Source: SG-bin7 sp964498095 | Lineage (GTDB): Bacteria; Bdellovibrionota; Bdellovibrionia; Bdellovibrionales; SG-bin7 | Direction of reading: 5' to 3' | DNA length: 64,000 nucleotides | Assembly (NCBI GenBank): GCA_964498095.1 | Contig: CAZCFY010000001.1 | Span: 356,914-420,913 of the forward strand | Shown: positions 50,656 through 60,504 of the stretch, one piece after another | How positions within the stretch are numbered: the stretch's first letter is position 1 | Layout of the letters: each line of letters begins with the position of its first letter | Translations under genes and position numbers: made by a program | The notes under the pieces: generated by a model | Database searches by the model: none | What the model was told of the DNA's origin: nothing | What the model saw: the letters and a program-made list of their open reading frames with translations, nothing else

Positions 50656-51873
50656 ATGTTATCGTTTCTGCAGACGCGTTTTTCTCCACTCAAATCGCGG
50701 CTTTTTTCGGCTCTGTTTATCACGAATTTTTTTTCCAACACCGGCAGCTGGGCTTTTGAAATTGCACGCACGTGGATCATTGTCGATAGCCTAGGAAAAG
50801 GGCATGAAATCGGTTTGGTCATGGCTTCTGGTGGAGTATCTGCCCTATTATTTACGCTTTATGGTGGTTTACTCACTGACCGCTTTAACTATCGCCAAGT
50901 ACTAAAAGCTTCTATGGCCGCCAAGGCGTTACTTTTTATTCTCTCAATCTGGTTATTTTTTATCGTCGAATATCAAAGTGTCGCTCTCTGGCATCTGATA
51001 ATTTTTAGCTTCCTCCAGGGAATCATCGTGGCGTTCGATGCTCCCGCCTTTATTTCGCTCTCGATGAAATTAGTTCCCCCCGAAGATTTGCAGCAAGCCT
51101 TAGCGTTAAATTCCATGAACTTTCAAGCGTCGCGTACTTTTGGCCCGATGCTGGCGGGAATTCTCATAGGCATTCACGGACCAAGCCTGGTGATTTTATT
51201 TGATGGTTTATCTTTTTTGGGCCCGGCAATCGCTACCGGATTTGTCCTCAAAGAAAAAGGCCTGCCAGCCATGCAGTTTAATCCCGACGCGCACACGCGC
51301 GGCTTTCGGGTACTTCTTAAAGATCCAAAAATCGTAAATCCATTAATTCAGCTTTTCTTGTGTATATCTTTTTTTCTGCCCACGATTTTAGTTACGTTCC
51401 GGATTTTTATAAAAGAAAAATTTCACGTCAACTCTCAGGAATTTAGTTATATTTTTATGGGACCGGCGTTGGGCTCTTTGATCGGGGCCATGGCTTTTAC
51501 GCTCTTAAAGCCCCGTCATCCTATAAAGATGTTACGCCTTGGCATTCCACTTTTTGTTTTTTCTACCGTTATGATTCCGACCTTAAATTTGGCCGCTACG
51601 ATAGTAGCAATGACGGTTTCTGGATTTGCGGCATTTTTCTCGTTTTCCGCCATGACCGTGCATTTACACCTTTATATTAAAGAGGTATTTCGCGGGAGAC
51701 TTACTTCCATTATCATGCTTGGCTTTGCCGTTGTGATGCCGGCCGCCGCCTACCCGATCGGAAAACTTATAGATCATTTTTCCGCGGGCTTTTGCCTTAT
51801 TGTAATTCCAAGCCTCTATATTTTGTTTTCAAGTCCCTTTTGGCTCGTCAGCATGGGACGCCGCCAGAATTAA
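50656..51873 (+). CDS. MFS transporter (EntS/MFS_3-like)
   Basis: 405 residues with twelve predicted membrane helices. The N-terminal FITNFFSNTGSWAFEIARTW, GGLLTDRFNYRQVL (the cytoplasmic MFS loop) and LNSMNFQASRTFGPMLAG are characteristic of the MFS_3 family, which exports small molecules such as siderophores or drugs. Substrate cannot be read from the sequence. The ribosome site is weak. It is followed at 40 bases by a secreted-protein gene on the same strand. Confidence 0.85.
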   Translation: MLSFLQTRFSPLKSRLFSALFITNFFSNTGSWAFEIARTWIIVDSLGKGHEIGLVMASGGVSALLFTLYGGLLTDRFNYRQVLKASMAAKALLFILSIWLFFIVEYQSVALWHLIIFSFLQGIIVAFDAPAFISLSMKLVPPEDLQQALALNSMNFQASRTFGPMLAGILIGIHGPSLVILFDGLSFLGPAIATGFVLKEKGLPAMQFNPDAHTRGFRVLLKDPKIVNPLIQLFLCISFFLPTILVTFRIFIKEKFHVNSQEFSYIFMGPALGSLIGAMAFTLLKPRHPIKMLRLGIPLFVFSTVMIPTLNLAATIVAMTVSGFAAFFSFSAMTVHLHLYIKEVFRGRLTSIIMLGFAVVMPAAAYPIGKLIDHFSAGFCLIVIPSLYILFSSPFWLVSMGRRQN

Positions 51874-51913
51874 TTCATCTTCGATATGGCCAGGCACTTG
51901 CATACCTGCGCCC

Positions 51914-52609
51914 ATGCGCCATTTAGTCTGGATATTAGCGTTTTTATTTACCGCCCGCGGAGAGTCGGCCTTTTATCGTCCCTCGACTGCCGAATATGCG
52001 GAGACCAAAGCTTTGGCTCTTACTGTGGCTGAGCAGTTTCCCACAAATACCCATGAAATTATAATCCTAGGTCGAAGCTTAGTAGTTTTAGGCGCCTTTT
52101 TGCAGGGTTTGGGTTTGCCCGTTTCGACCCTGCCTATTTCCCAAATGAATAAGTTTGACATCACCCACTTTACTGAGACTGAACTAAAAGCCATTCAAGA
52201 CAGACTAAAACCTCACTTTGACGAATTCATCCCGCCCACACAAAAAAAATTGGTATTTATCGACTTCACCGTCGGTGGCAAGGCCTATCTTAAGCAAAAG
52301 CACGCTATAGAAAGTTATCTTAAATCCTACCGGCCTAATTCCCCGTATGAATTCGTGGCCTATATTTGGGAACGATCGGCCGAGAAAATTGCGTTACTTA
52401 AGGAAAATGCGGTTCGTATTCTTCCCGCCAAAGGCTATCTATGGACGGCAGTAAGTAGCTCTGAGTACGAAGATGCGGCCGAATTTGGCGAATTCATTCC
52501 CTGGATACATAAAAAGGCCAAACGCGGAACGGAATTTGTGGAATTTAAAGCCCTCGTCTTTAAAGAAATGCAAAAAGACCCCGAGCTGCGCTGTCGTCTC
52601 GTTTTCTAA
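51914..52609 (+). CDS. secreted protein of unknown family
   Basis: 231 residues with a short signal peptide (VWILAFLFTARGESAF). The mature part has alternating helices and strands (HEIIILGRSLVVLGAFLQGLGLP, KKLVFIDFTVGGKAYL) reminiscent of a Rossmann or phosphoribosyltransferase-like fold, without a recognisable catalytic motif. Its Cys content is one residue only. It is 50 bases before the M1-type peptidase gene and may be co-transcribed with it. Confidence 0.6.
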   Translation: MRHLVWILAFLFTARGESAFYRPSTAEYAETKALALTVAEQFPTNTHEIIILGRSLVVLGAFLQGLGLPVSTLPISQMNKFDITHFTETELKAIQDRLKPHFDEFIPPTQKKLVFIDFTVGGKAYLKQKHAIESYLKSYRPNSPYEFVAYIWERSAEKIALLKENAVRILPAKGYLWTAVSSSEYEDAAEFGEFIPWIHKKAKRGTEFVEFKALVFKEMQKDPELRCRLVF

Positions 52610-52659
52610 AGTAAAAACTGGACTAGTTAAAAGGCGGCCGCTCGTGTTTTCATTAGAGA

Positions 52660-54045
52660 ATGAAAATAACAAATCTAATTACCGCCGCGACTCTTTTAAT
52701 TTATCCTTGTCTAACTCTCGCCAATATTCAGTCCGCTCCGCCAAATTTTGATATCAATAAGGGCGGAGGCCGCGCGGTCTTTGTTGATTTTACCAAAGCC
52801 GATTACGAAATTGCTTTTGATATTGCGCAAAAACAGGCGCGCCTAAAATCCACCATTCAGTTTAACGCTGAGGAATCCGGCTTCCCAATCTTTGATCTTA
52901 TCGACGAGCCCGGCCTTGTTTCTTTGGATGGAAAACCCGTGGGGTCTGAACTTATTTCCTCGCCGGTGTTAAACGGAGAAGTTACAAAATTTCGTATCGC
53001 TAAAGGCGAAGTAACACCCGGAAAACATACCTTAGTGATTATCCATATTCTTAAGAATTACGCCCCGAAGTTTACTGCCGGGTCCGTAAGTAGCGGCTTT
53101 TTTATGTCGGATCTGGATTCCCGCGGCTTGCTAGAGCGTTATCTGCCGGCAAACATGGAATATGACCAGGTAGAAATGCAATTTGAAGTTGAAGTTCTTG
53201 GTGCCGCCGAAGAACACATTATATTTAGCAATGGCCAGCAAACGCAAACCTCGCCAGCGAAATGGACTATTAAATTTCCAAGTTTCTATAATAGCGGCTC
53301 GATTTATTTTCATATTCGGCCGGCCACGAACACCCGCATCGAACGGTTTTCTTATACCTCCGCTGATAAGCGCACGCTTCCCGCCGTGGTCTACATGACC
53401 GAAGTCATGCGCAATGATTTGAATGAGTACAAAGCCGAAATAATTTCGAGCCTACAAAAATTTGAAAGACTGTTCGGCCCCTTTCCGCATGAGTCGGTAG
53501 TTGTTTATGCCACTGAGCGCGAAAGCGGTGGAATGGAGTACGCGGGCGCAACAGTTACTAACATGTGGGCGCTACCGCATGAGCTGGCGCATAGCTATTA
53601 TGGCCGTGGCGTCATGCCAGCCAATGGCAATGCCGGCTGGATTGACGAAGCGATGGCCACACTTGTTGGCGGCCCCTACCTCCCCAATCCCGACGCTATT
53701 CAACCGACAAACATGAGTGGTCACTCGCCTTACTTTCGTCAAAACGATAGTAACGGCTATTATCAAGGAATGAACTTCTTGGCGTATTTGGATCTGGTTT
53801 TTGGCGAGAAAAACGATGCGCTGACGATTAAAGGTTTTTTAAAGGCATGGACAGAAATGGTTTCCAAACAAATTGCCACGACCGATCACTTGCAGAAAAG
53901 TTTAGAAGCTTATGCCGAAATAAACTTAGATGAACTTTTCCAAAAGCATGTTTATGGCAAAGAGATTAAGTCAAAAACGAGCCCTTTAACCTTGCCTAAT
54001 CCCCACATGAATCCCTCGCCTCAGACTCTCCAAGCGCTTCAATAG
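52660..54045 (+). CDS. secreted M1-family (gluzincin) metallopeptidase
   Basis: 461 residues with signal peptide (LITAATLLIYPCLTLA). An N-terminal beta domain (~40-230) precedes the gluzincin domain: GGMEYAG, like the M1 GxMEN exopeptidase motif, then H307-E308-x-x-H311 in LPHELAHSYYG and the third ligand E330 in GWIDEAMA, an exact HExxH-18-E spacing. The enzyme probably removes N-terminal residues in the periplasm or outside. It is shorter than classical aminopeptidase N (~870), lacking the large C-terminal helical domain. Confidence 0.88.
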   Translation: MKITNLITAATLLIYPCLTLANIQSAPPNFDINKGGGRAVFVDFTKADYEIAFDIAQKQARLKSTIQFNAEESGFPIFDLIDEPGLVSLDGKPVGSELISSPVLNGEVTKFRIAKGEVTPGKHTLVIIHILKNYAPKFTAGSVSSGFFMSDLDSRGLLERYLPANMEYDQVEMQFEVEVLGAAEEHIIFSNGQQTQTSPAKWTIKFPSFYNSGSIYFHIRPATNTRIERFSYTSADKRTLPAVVYMTEVMRNDLNEYKAEIISSLQKFERLFGPFPHESVVVYATERESGGMEYAGATVTNMWALPHELAHSYYGRGVMPANGNAGWIDEAMATLVGGPYLPNPDAIQPTNMSGHSPYFRQNDSNGYYQGMNFLAYLDLVFGEKNDALTIKGFLKAWTEMVSKQIATTDHLQKSLEAYAEINLDELFQKHVYGKEIKSKTSPLTLPNPHMNPSPQTLQALQ

Positions 54046-54047
54046 CG

Positions 54048-54066
54048 GAAAGATTTTATATCTTTC
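54048..54066. terminator. short hairpin after M1 peptidase gene
   Basis: GAAAGAT (54048-54054) and ATCTTTC (54060-54066) form a 7-bp stem with a five-base loop three bases after the stop codon, followed by TTAAG. A weak terminator or boundary element just upstream of the next promoter. Confidence 0.4.
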
Positions 54067-54074
54067 TTAAGATA

Positions 54075-54103
54075 TTGACGCGATGTATTAACTATGCTAT
54101 ATT
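54075..54103 (+). promoter_or_regulatory. sigma-70-type promoter
   Basis: TTGACG (54075-54080), a 17-base spacer and TATATT (54098-54103) form the best promoter match in the window. Transcription would begin near 54110, giving a short leader with AAGGTGAG before the ATG at 54134 of the following secreted protein. Confidence 0.7.
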
Positions 54104-54133
54104 ACTCGCTATTCTTGTTTTTCAAGGTGAGTA

Positions 54134-55537
54134 ATGGCACGTAATTTATTGATAACTCTAAGCATTTTTTGGGGACTTTCTTCGTCGTTGTACGCGCAAG
54201 TTCCCGCCTATTTAGGTCACGGGCACAGCGAATATAAAATGTCTTTTTCGGGAGAATTGCGTTTCAAGGACTTTATCGAGCCCTCGGAAGACTCCATGAA
54301 ATCTGTCATCGAAAAGCAACTCCGTTTTCTTTTTGGCTCCATGCAAAGCAATGCCGTCTCCGGTGCCCCCAAGTGGGATCATGCCGTAACGAATGTGCGC
54401 TGGGAAGTTCTGCCAAAGGAAAGTCCCAGCGACATTTTTGAGTATAAGAAAAATGAATATAAGGTGACTTATGATTATTCCGGAACCGTGGTCATAAACG
54501 ATGGTGTAAATAGTGAATACGAGATTTTTTTACCGATTGATCCCGAACAAATTTATAAGCAATCCCTTGTCACCATCGGAGATCGTACTTATTCGCCGTG
54601 CTCAGATCCTACCGACAACGACGAAGCGAAATTTTGGTATTATTTTAATAAAAATAACTTCCGCTGTAATCTAAAAGTCGGGGAACACCTCTTTACCTTT
54701 AAGGCCCGTCTCGAAAAATTAGAAAAAGACCCCGGACTAACACCTGATTATCAGAAACTCGTTAATGCCTCTGGAGAAATTAATATTCATTTTTTAATTG
54801 GCCCCTTGGCTAATGTCGAAAACCTAAACCCGTTAAACTCTTGGGATTACTCAGCGCGCAGCTTACAGCTTTTTATGACGCTATTTTCGGGATTTGGGTT
54901 TACGGGCGGAGCGGCGTGGACCCGCGAGGAGATCGCGCAAATTTATAAGGCCGCAAAATACTCTAACTCCGGCGTTCCCTACGTAACTCAGTTTTCTAAA
55001 AACTATAAAAACGGCCGGATAAATATTCGTTTTTTTTATGGCCCCACGGGAATTAAAGAGCAAAGCTCTGCCTTCCACTATTTCTATAAAGACGCTCTTA
55101 AAAACGCCAGTGTTATGATTTACATTGGACATGCTGGACTGGGAAAAAATTTAAATCACCGGGAAATCATCGATTTTCACGATGGTGATTTTTCTTTTGA
55201 TATAAATCCCACCGCCTATCAGATATTTTTAATTAGTTCGTGTTCCTCTTATGCCTATTTTAATAAGAACTACTTGGATATTAAAGAGACCGGAAGCATA
55301 AATGTTTTAACTTACGGCCTTGGTGTTGAGGGTGGCGATATTGCAGGCCCCATTGCTCTTGTAAATGCGGTAATTTCTTGGGCTTCGGGATATGCGACGC
55401 CAAACTTCCGCAACGTGTTTTCAAGTTTCAGCGACCGTAGCCTTATCGGTGTAAATGAGCTAAAAGGAGCTAAGAAAAATATCGCGCCTCCCCCAGCTAT
55501 AAGTTCCGATGAAACCCCAATATTTTACGGCGATTAA
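54134..55537 (+). CDS. secreted protein with caspase-like His/Cys motifs
   Basis: 467 residues with signal peptide (LLITLSIFWGLSSSLYAQ). The first ~240 residues are beta-rich and hold a Cys pair (SPCSDP; FRCNL). In the C-terminal part a strand ends VMIYIGHAG (H333) and the next strand ends IFLISSCSSY (C370), the spacing and hydrophobic strand contexts of the His-Cys dyad in clan CD proteases (caspase, gingipain, CHAT). I know of no closer family. It has its own strong promoter. Protease activity is a hypothesis; the fold call is tentative. Confidence 0.6.
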   Translation: MARNLLITLSIFWGLSSSLYAQVPAYLGHGHSEYKMSFSGELRFKDFIEPSEDSMKSVIEKQLRFLFGSMQSNAVSGAPKWDHAVTNVRWEVLPKESPSDIFEYKKNEYKVTYDYSGTVVINDGVNSEYEIFLPIDPEQIYKQSLVTIGDRTYSPCSDPTDNDEAKFWYYFNKNNFRCNLKVGEHLFTFKARLEKLEKDPGLTPDYQKLVNASGEINIHFLIGPLANVENLNPLNSWDYSARSLQLFMTLFSGFGFTGGAAWTREEIAQIYKAAKYSNSGVPYVTQFSKNYKNGRINIRFFYGPTGIKEQSSAFHYFYKDALKNASVMIYIGHAGLGKNLNHREIIDFHDGDFSFDINPTAYQIFLISSCSSYAYFNKNYLDIKETGSINVLTYGLGVEGGDIAGPIALVNAVISWASGYATPNFRNVFSSFSDRSLIGVNELKGAKKNIAPPPAISSDETPIFYGD

Positions 55538-56553
55538 ATTTTTATCGTCCCCGGAATTGTAAAAACAAACTCCGGCCCAAATGCTTTTGATGGTGTTAGC
55601 GCTCCCGGCAGAACTGAACCCTGCAGAAATTTTTCAACCGACGCCAACGCCGCGTCGACCGTAAATTGATAAGCATGGGAGGTCCGGGTTTTCTTCTGCA
55701 CCGTTTTGCCGGCACCGTCATGGACTTCTCCCCAAACGATCGTTTCGCCAGATTTTAACTCCGCCGCGTTTGCCCCCGGAGGTCTCTTATCGACGGCCCT
55801 TTTTAATAAAGTTTTAACGACCGCAAAATGCGCTGCCAAGCCTAATGTCCGCAGTGCCAACAATAGAAGTGGGTTTATATGAGGCATGGCCAAATAAATT
55901 TCTATATTAGGAATTTGCGTCGATTGGTACGCTGTCGAAATATCCCCCCACTGAAACAAGAGCGCCGTTTCTTCTTTACCACTAAAATTTATTTTTTTAA
56001 GCTTTGCACCGAGGGGAAGTCTTTTAATTACGCCCTCACTTCGTACCAAGGCACCAATGGCAAGACCGTTTATCGCTGTTTTTTGCGTTCCTCGGCTGGT
56101 TGTCCCTTTTGATTTAAATGCGAGCGTAAGATGAGTCGCTGTTGGCAGCGCGGCTTTTAATAATGAAGCCACGCAATCTGTTGGCACGACGTCAAAGCCC
56201 ACGCCAGGAATTACCGTTATATTCGCGTTTTCGAATTCCTGCGACCTTTTAAAAATGGACTCAAACACTTCGATTTCACCGGTAATATCCATGTAACTCG
56301 ATTTTGTTTTTAAACACGCGTCGAGTATAGGATTGGCAGTTTGGATAAATGGACCCGCGCAATTTAAGACAAGGGATATATCTTTTAGATTTTCAATTAC
56401 GGTCGTAGGCGAATTTAGGTCAAACCTTCTCACGTTAGGACCGGTTACACTTCGGCCCGCCAAAATGGGATTTAACCCCCGGCGTTTGGCCTCATCGGCG
56501 ATCAACTTTCCCGTGTATCCGTTGGCGCCATAAATCATCCAATTCCGCTGCAA
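55534..56553 (-). CDS. saccharopine dehydrogenase-like oxidoreductase
   Basis: A TTG start with AGGAG five bases upstream gives 339 residues. The N-terminal Rossmann motif WMIYGANGYTGKLIADEAKRRG and the following VLNCAGPF, SSYMDITGE and ITVIPGVGFDVVPTD are those of the saccharopine-dehydrogenase/trans-acting enoyl-reductase family. The protein binds NAD(P); substrate is unknown, possibly lipid-like. It converges with the caspase-like gene, overlapping by four bases, and is 29 bases downstream of the DUF366 gene in the tgt-queC operon direction. Confidence 0.85.
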   Translation of the reverse strand: MQRNWMIYGANGYTGKLIADEAKRRGLNPILAGRSVTGPNVRRFDLNSPTTVIENLKDISLVLNCAGPFIQTANPILDACLKTKSSYMDITGEIEVFESIFKRSQEFENANITVIPGVGFDVVPTDCVASLLKAALPTATHLTLAFKSKGTTSRGTQKTAINGLAIGALVRSEGVIKRLPLGAKLKKINFSGKEETALLFQWGDISTAYQSTQIPNIEIYLAMPHINPLLLLALRTLGLAAHFAVVKTLLKRAVDKRPPGANAAELKSGETIVWGEVHDGAGKTVQKKTRTSHAYQFTVDAALASVEKFLQGSVLPGALTPSKAFGPEFVFTIPGTIKI

Positions 56554-56582
56554 ATTTTCTCCTAATGGGAAGCAAAAATTCC

Positions 56583-57152
56583 TTACGGAATTGCATTCAC
56601 CTTTTCACTGGCCGCCTGCAAACCTAAAAATTCCTCGCGAAAACGCGCCAGCAATTCCCGCGCAAAATCCTGGGGTTTAATTTTCAGATCTTCCAGCGAC
56701 AGGGTCGGCACGGGTGTACCTTCATTTGTCACATCGACGGCAAAGTGAATCATTGCCGAAACCGGCGAAGTCGTCGCGACACTGATGGAGAGTTTGCGGT
56801 TGGCAACCCACAGATCATCCCCTTCCCGCCGCATATCGGCGGTTAAAATTTTTTCCGGCGATAATATTATAACGACGTCTTTAGCAATGGCAGCCAGTAA
56901 ACGCTGTAAGGCCGTAATACCCAAAAGATTATAATTAAGTACTTCGACGATAAAATGAAGCATGTCATCACCGCAGATCTTAGCGTTATTCATGCGGTCT
57001 TCATTATCCACCATGTTTTCTAAAGGAATTGCGCAGGCACCACGCCACCCGACGATGGAATCTCCGGCAAGTTTAAATTTTTCCAGAGCAAAACGCGAAC
57101 ACAGCTGCGAACCATCGTAAATAAAACGATCTTCGCACCAGTGCGCTTTCAT
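56583..57152 (-). CDS. DUF366 family protein
   Basis: 189 residues from the ATG at 57152, two bases after the queC stop; a TTG just upstream is less likely. The pattern matches DUF366: FIYDGSQLCSRFALEKF, GDSIVGWRGACAIPLENMVDNEDR (in parts), and GDDMLHFIVEVLN. DUF366 is known from archaea and some bacteria without assigned activity. Tight linkage to queC, with tgt in the same operon, suggests a link to 7-deazaguanine or queuosine metabolism. Confidence 0.82.
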   Translation of the reverse strand: MKAHWCEDRFIYDGSQLCSRFALEKFKLAGDSIVGWRGACAIPLENMVDNEDRMNNAKICGDDMLHFIVEVLNYNLLGITALQRLLAAIAKDVVIILSPEKILTADMRREGDDLWVANRKLSISVATTSPVSAMIHFAVDVTNEGTPVPTLSLEDLKIKPQDFARELLARFREEFLGLQAASEKVNAIP

Positions 57153-57154
57153 GA

Positions 57155-57850
57155 TCAAATTTCCAGGTCGCGAAAGACTTTAAAAGATTTAGCGTCATTA
57201 ATTGCGCGGTCAAAGCGCTGACAAGACTCGCACTGCCCACACCATTTTTCGGTGGATACGTAACAGGGCCAAAGTTCCTCGAGATTCATTCCCAATTCCC
57301 AAGCCCGGCGGACGATTTCGGTTTTATTTTTTCGCGTGGTAAAGCATTTCATCTTCACGTGATTGCCCGTTGAATAGGAAAGCGATTTTTCTATCGCATC
57401 CATGAACTCTTGTGTGTTATCGGGAAAGGTCTGAGCTTCTTCGACGTTAAATCCGACAACCACGTATTCAATTCCCAAATCTTCGGCATAAGCTGCCGCG
57501 ATATTAATAAAAATTCCGTTACGGTTTGGTACCCAGACTTTTTTGGCGGTCTCTAAACAGTTTTTGAAATCGTTGATATTAACCGCTTTACCCGTTGGCA
57601 GCTCGGCACTTTCATTTACCAAGGAGGTGTGCGTGAAGTCTTTAAAGAAAGGTACGGTTAAGGCCTTATGTTTTAAGCCCAACTTATTACAAAGAAATTC
57701 AGAGGTCTGGATTTCCCGGCGCGCCGCCCGCTGACCATAATCAAAGGTAAGTACTAGCTCAACTTTGAGAGCGTTATGGGCTTCAAACAAATTTACGGAC
57801 GAATCCAGGCCACCGGATAATAAGACAATAGCCTTTTTGCGTGTGTTCAT
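57155..57850 (-). CDS. queC: 7-cyano-7-deazaguanine synthase QueC
   Basis: 231 residues. The ATP-pyrophosphatase P-loop LLSGGLDSSVNLFEA, FDYGQR, WVPNRNGIFINIAAAYAE and the zinc-binding C-terminus (CYVSTEKWCGQCESCQRFDRA, in parts, four Cys) are all present. QueC converts 7-carboxy-7-deazaguanine to preQ0 with ATP and ammonia. It lies seven bases after secF and just before DUF366. QueD, QueE and QueF are not in the window. Confidence 0.95.
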   Translation of the reverse strand: MNTRKKAIVLLSGGLDSSVNLFEAHNALKVELVLTFDYGQRAARREIQTSEFLCNKLGLKHKALTVPFFKDFTHTSLVNESAELPTGKAVNINDFKNCLETAKKVWVPNRNGIFINIAAAYAEDLGIEYVVVGFNVEEAQTFPDNTQEFMDAIEKSLSYSTGNHVKMKCFTTRKNKTEIVRRAWELGMNLEELWPCYVSTEKWCGQCESCQRFDRAINDAKSFKVFRDLEI

Positions 57851-57857
57851 AAGTTAA

Positions 57858-58802
57858 TTAGGCCGCCTTCGGCGTCTTTCCTTGCAGTCGTTCAAACACC
57901 AAAACTAGGGGTGAAGCAACATAAACTGAGGAATAAACTCCTATCACCACACCTATTAACATAATCAGTGCAAAATCTTCAACAACGCCACCAGCTAGGA
58001 AATAGAGCGCCAAAGTCGACATGAAAACTGTACCCGATGTTAGCACTGTTCGACTCAACATTTCATTTATTGAGAGATTGATAACATTTGCCAAAGAAGT
58101 GTCACGATGCACGCCGAGATTCTCGCGAATCCGATCATAAGTAACGATAGTATCGTTAAGAGAAAATCCTATGAGCGTCAAAATGGCCGCTAAAGTTTGC
58201 ACGTTCACTTCTTTGCCCATGAGAACAAATATCCCATAAGAAATAATGGCGTCATGAAAGAGACATAATATCGCGCTCGTAGCATATTTAAAGTCGTAAC
58301 GTAGGCCCACGTAAATCAGGAGCACGATCAAGCTGTAAAATCCCGCTAACATTGAATTACGTTTTAACTCATTACCAACTGTAGGACCGACGGTATCCAC
58401 CCGGCGAATTAGGTTGGTAACATCTTCGTCAGGAAATTCTTTGATGATGGCTTTTGACACATTCGCTGCCAATGCCGACATGGCCTTCTCAACTTCGGCC
58501 TCACTGGCGCCTTTAACACTTTCGAAGCGTAAAATAAATTCCGGTTTACCTTCAAAAGTTTGAATGCTCACGTCGGGATACCCGGCGGCATTGACGATTT
58601 GACGTAAGCGGTCCGTATTGACGCTTGATTTTGTAAATAGAACCTGAATTTCCGTTCCACCCGCGAAATCAATTCCATAATTAATTTTTTCTTTACCAAA
58701 TATGATAATGAGGGAAACCAAAACAGCCAGTCCAGAAATGCCGGTAAAAATCGGGGCTACCTTCATGAAATCAAATTTTCCCCAAGATTTTGCTTTATTC
58801 AT
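57858..58802 (-). CDS. secF: protein translocase subunit SecF
   Basis: 314 residues with six membrane helices. Typical features are the N-terminal KWDFM-like start (WGKFDFMKVAPIFTGIS), IDFAGGTEIQV, the periplasmic domain, TVGPTVGNELKRN, and SLNDTIVTYDRIRENLG. SecF and SecD use the proton gradient to complete export through SecYEG. It follows secD by ten bases and precedes queC by seven. Confidence 0.95.
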   Translation of the reverse strand: MNKAKSWGKFDFMKVAPIFTGISGLAVLVSLIIIFGKEKINYGIDFAGGTEIQVLFTKSSVNTDRLRQIVNAAGYPDVSIQTFEGKPEFILRFESVKGASEAEVEKAMSALAANVSKAIIKEFPDEDVTNLIRRVDTVGPTVGNELKRNSMLAGFYSLIVLLIYVGLRYDFKYATSAILCLFHDAIISYGIFVLMGKEVNVQTLAAILTLIGFSLNDTIVTYDRIRENLGVHRDTSLANVINLSINEMLSRTVLTSGTVFMSTLALYFLAGGVVEDFALIMLIGVVIGVYSSVYVASPLVLVFERLQGKTPKAA

Positions 58803-58812
58803 TTCAAATACC

Positions 58813-60504
58813 TCACATCAAAAGTTTTACATTGTTAAATTTCAAGCGGCCAACGAGCAAATCCAAAATCGCGCGGGTTACAAAGATGGCAGTGAACATA
58901 GAAATCAAAAGTCCGATAGTCATAGACACGCCAAAGCCTCGCACGGGACCGGTACCATAGTATATAAGCACGACACACGTTGCGATCGTTGTTATATTAC
59001 CGTCAAAAATCGCCGAAAAGGCCCGGTTGTAACCTTCGCGAATCGCTGCCTGAATACCACTTCCCTTGCGCAACTCATCCCGAATACGCTCTAATATAAG
59101 TACGTTGGCATCTACCGCCATACCAGCTGTTAGAGCAAAACCCGCAATACCCGGTAAGGTAAGAGTGGCACCGAGAGAAGCTAAAACTGCCAAAGTTAAA
59201 AGTAAATTTAACACCAAAGCAATATCAGCAATGACTCCCATGACCCGGTAATAAAGGACCATGAAAACTAAGACTAAAATTGTTCCCCAGAAGGCGGCTT
59301 GTTTACCTTTTTCGATGGAGTCCGCACCCAATGTTGGTCCTACGGTTCTTTCTTCAAGCTGTTGTAAACTTGCCGGCAGAGCTCCGGCGCGAAGTGCCGT
59401 ACTAATTAGCTGCGCCTCTTCAAAACCCTTTTGCTCGTCACGGCTGCTACCCATGGTAATGATACCTCGGCCATTGGGAATTTTTTCGCGAATTTGCGGA
59501 TGCGACTTAACAACCTTATCGAGAACTATCGCCATCAGCTTGCCCTTATTTTCTTCGGTTAGCTTAGCGAATCTTCCCGCGCCGACAGCATCAAAAGTAA
59601 TATGTACAACAAGTTCGCCAAATTCACCGCGGCCAACATAAGCGTCTTTTAAAGTTTCACCGCCAAGGCCGACGTCGGTGCGTAAAGCGATCGGTTGTTT
59701 TCCGGCTTCAAGGGTCTGCGCATTTTCGTCCTTCATGAAGTAAACAACGGTCTTCTCCGGGAGTTTACCTTTCAAATCGGCGTTTAAACGTTCTATATAT
59801 TCGGAGTAGCGCAGTTTTCCGAGATTGTAATCGCCTTTCTTCTCGGCCTCCGCAATCCAATTACGTAACTGTTCGGGATCGACTTCTTGATTTAACATCA
59901 AGAAATCAAGTTTAGCTTGTTTATTAATAAGTTCCTTGGCGCGCTGAGAATCCTTAATACCCGGCAACTGCACGAGAATTCGGTTTTTCCCTTGCGCGGT
60001 AATGCTTGGTTCACTCACGCCAAACTCGTCAATACGATTACGAACTGTTTCAATCGCCTGACTTACAACACGGTCTTTATAGTTATTTAAATAATTTTCG
60101 AGATAGCGAATTGTAACAAAGTCCTTACCGCTATCGATGATCTGTAATTCGGTGGCATAAAAATCATCGATGTATTTTTTTACGGCGGCGGCGTCGTTGG
60201 CTACGATTTTAATTTCACCCTGTTTTGGATCTGTCACCGTCAGCGAAGTTGTCGTGATATTTTTCTCTTTCATGTTTTCTTTGAGCGTGTCCGTCAAGCG
60301 ATTGGCTGCCTCTTTGACAACGCCATCAACATCCACACCCATGACAATATGTAATCCACCCTGGATATCTAGGCCATAAATGAGCTTATTGGCTCCGACG
60401 CCCCATTTGCCAATTTTGTCGGGAAAAAATGTTGGACTTAACCAATAAATTCCTGTCACTACCACTAAGATGATTAACGCAAATCGCGCTTTTAAACTCT
60501 CCAT
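58813..60504 (-). CDS. secD: protein translocase subunit SecD
   Basis: 563 residues with the SecD arrangement: first helix, the motif IYGLDIQGGLHIVMGVD, a long periplasmic P1 domain (VRNRIDEFGVSEPSI, ILVQLPGIKDSQRA) and the RND-type membrane domain with GFALTAGMAVDANVLILERIRDEL (in parts) and AIFDGNITT. Its ATG overlaps the yajC stop by one base (TAATG). It works with SecF and YajC during translocation. Confidence 0.95.
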   Translation of the reverse strand: MESLKARFALIILVVVTGIYWLSPTFFPDKIGKWGVGANKLIYGLDIQGGLHIVMGVDVDGVVKEAANRLTDTLKENMKEKNITTTSLTVTDPKQGEIKIVANDAAAVKKYIDDFYATELQIIDSGKDFVTIRYLENYLNNYKDRVVSQAIETVRNRIDEFGVSEPSITAQGKNRILVQLPGIKDSQRAKELINKQAKLDFLMLNQEVDPEQLRNWIAEAEKKGDYNLGKLRYSEYIERLNADLKGKLPEKTVVYFMKDENAQTLEAGKQPIALRTDVGLGGETLKDAYVGRGEFGELVVHITFDAVGAGRFAKLTEENKGKLMAIVLDKVVKSHPQIREKIPNGRGIITMGSSRDEQKGFEEAQLISTALRAGALPASLQQLEERTVGPTLGADSIEKGKQAAFWGTILVLVFMVLYYRVMGVIADIALVLNLLLTLAVLASLGATLTLPGIAGFALTAGMAVDANVLILERIRDELRKGSGIQAAIREGYNRAFSAIFDGNITTIATCVVLIYYGTGPVRGFGVSMTIGLLISMFTAIFVTRAILDLLVGRLKFNNVKLLM

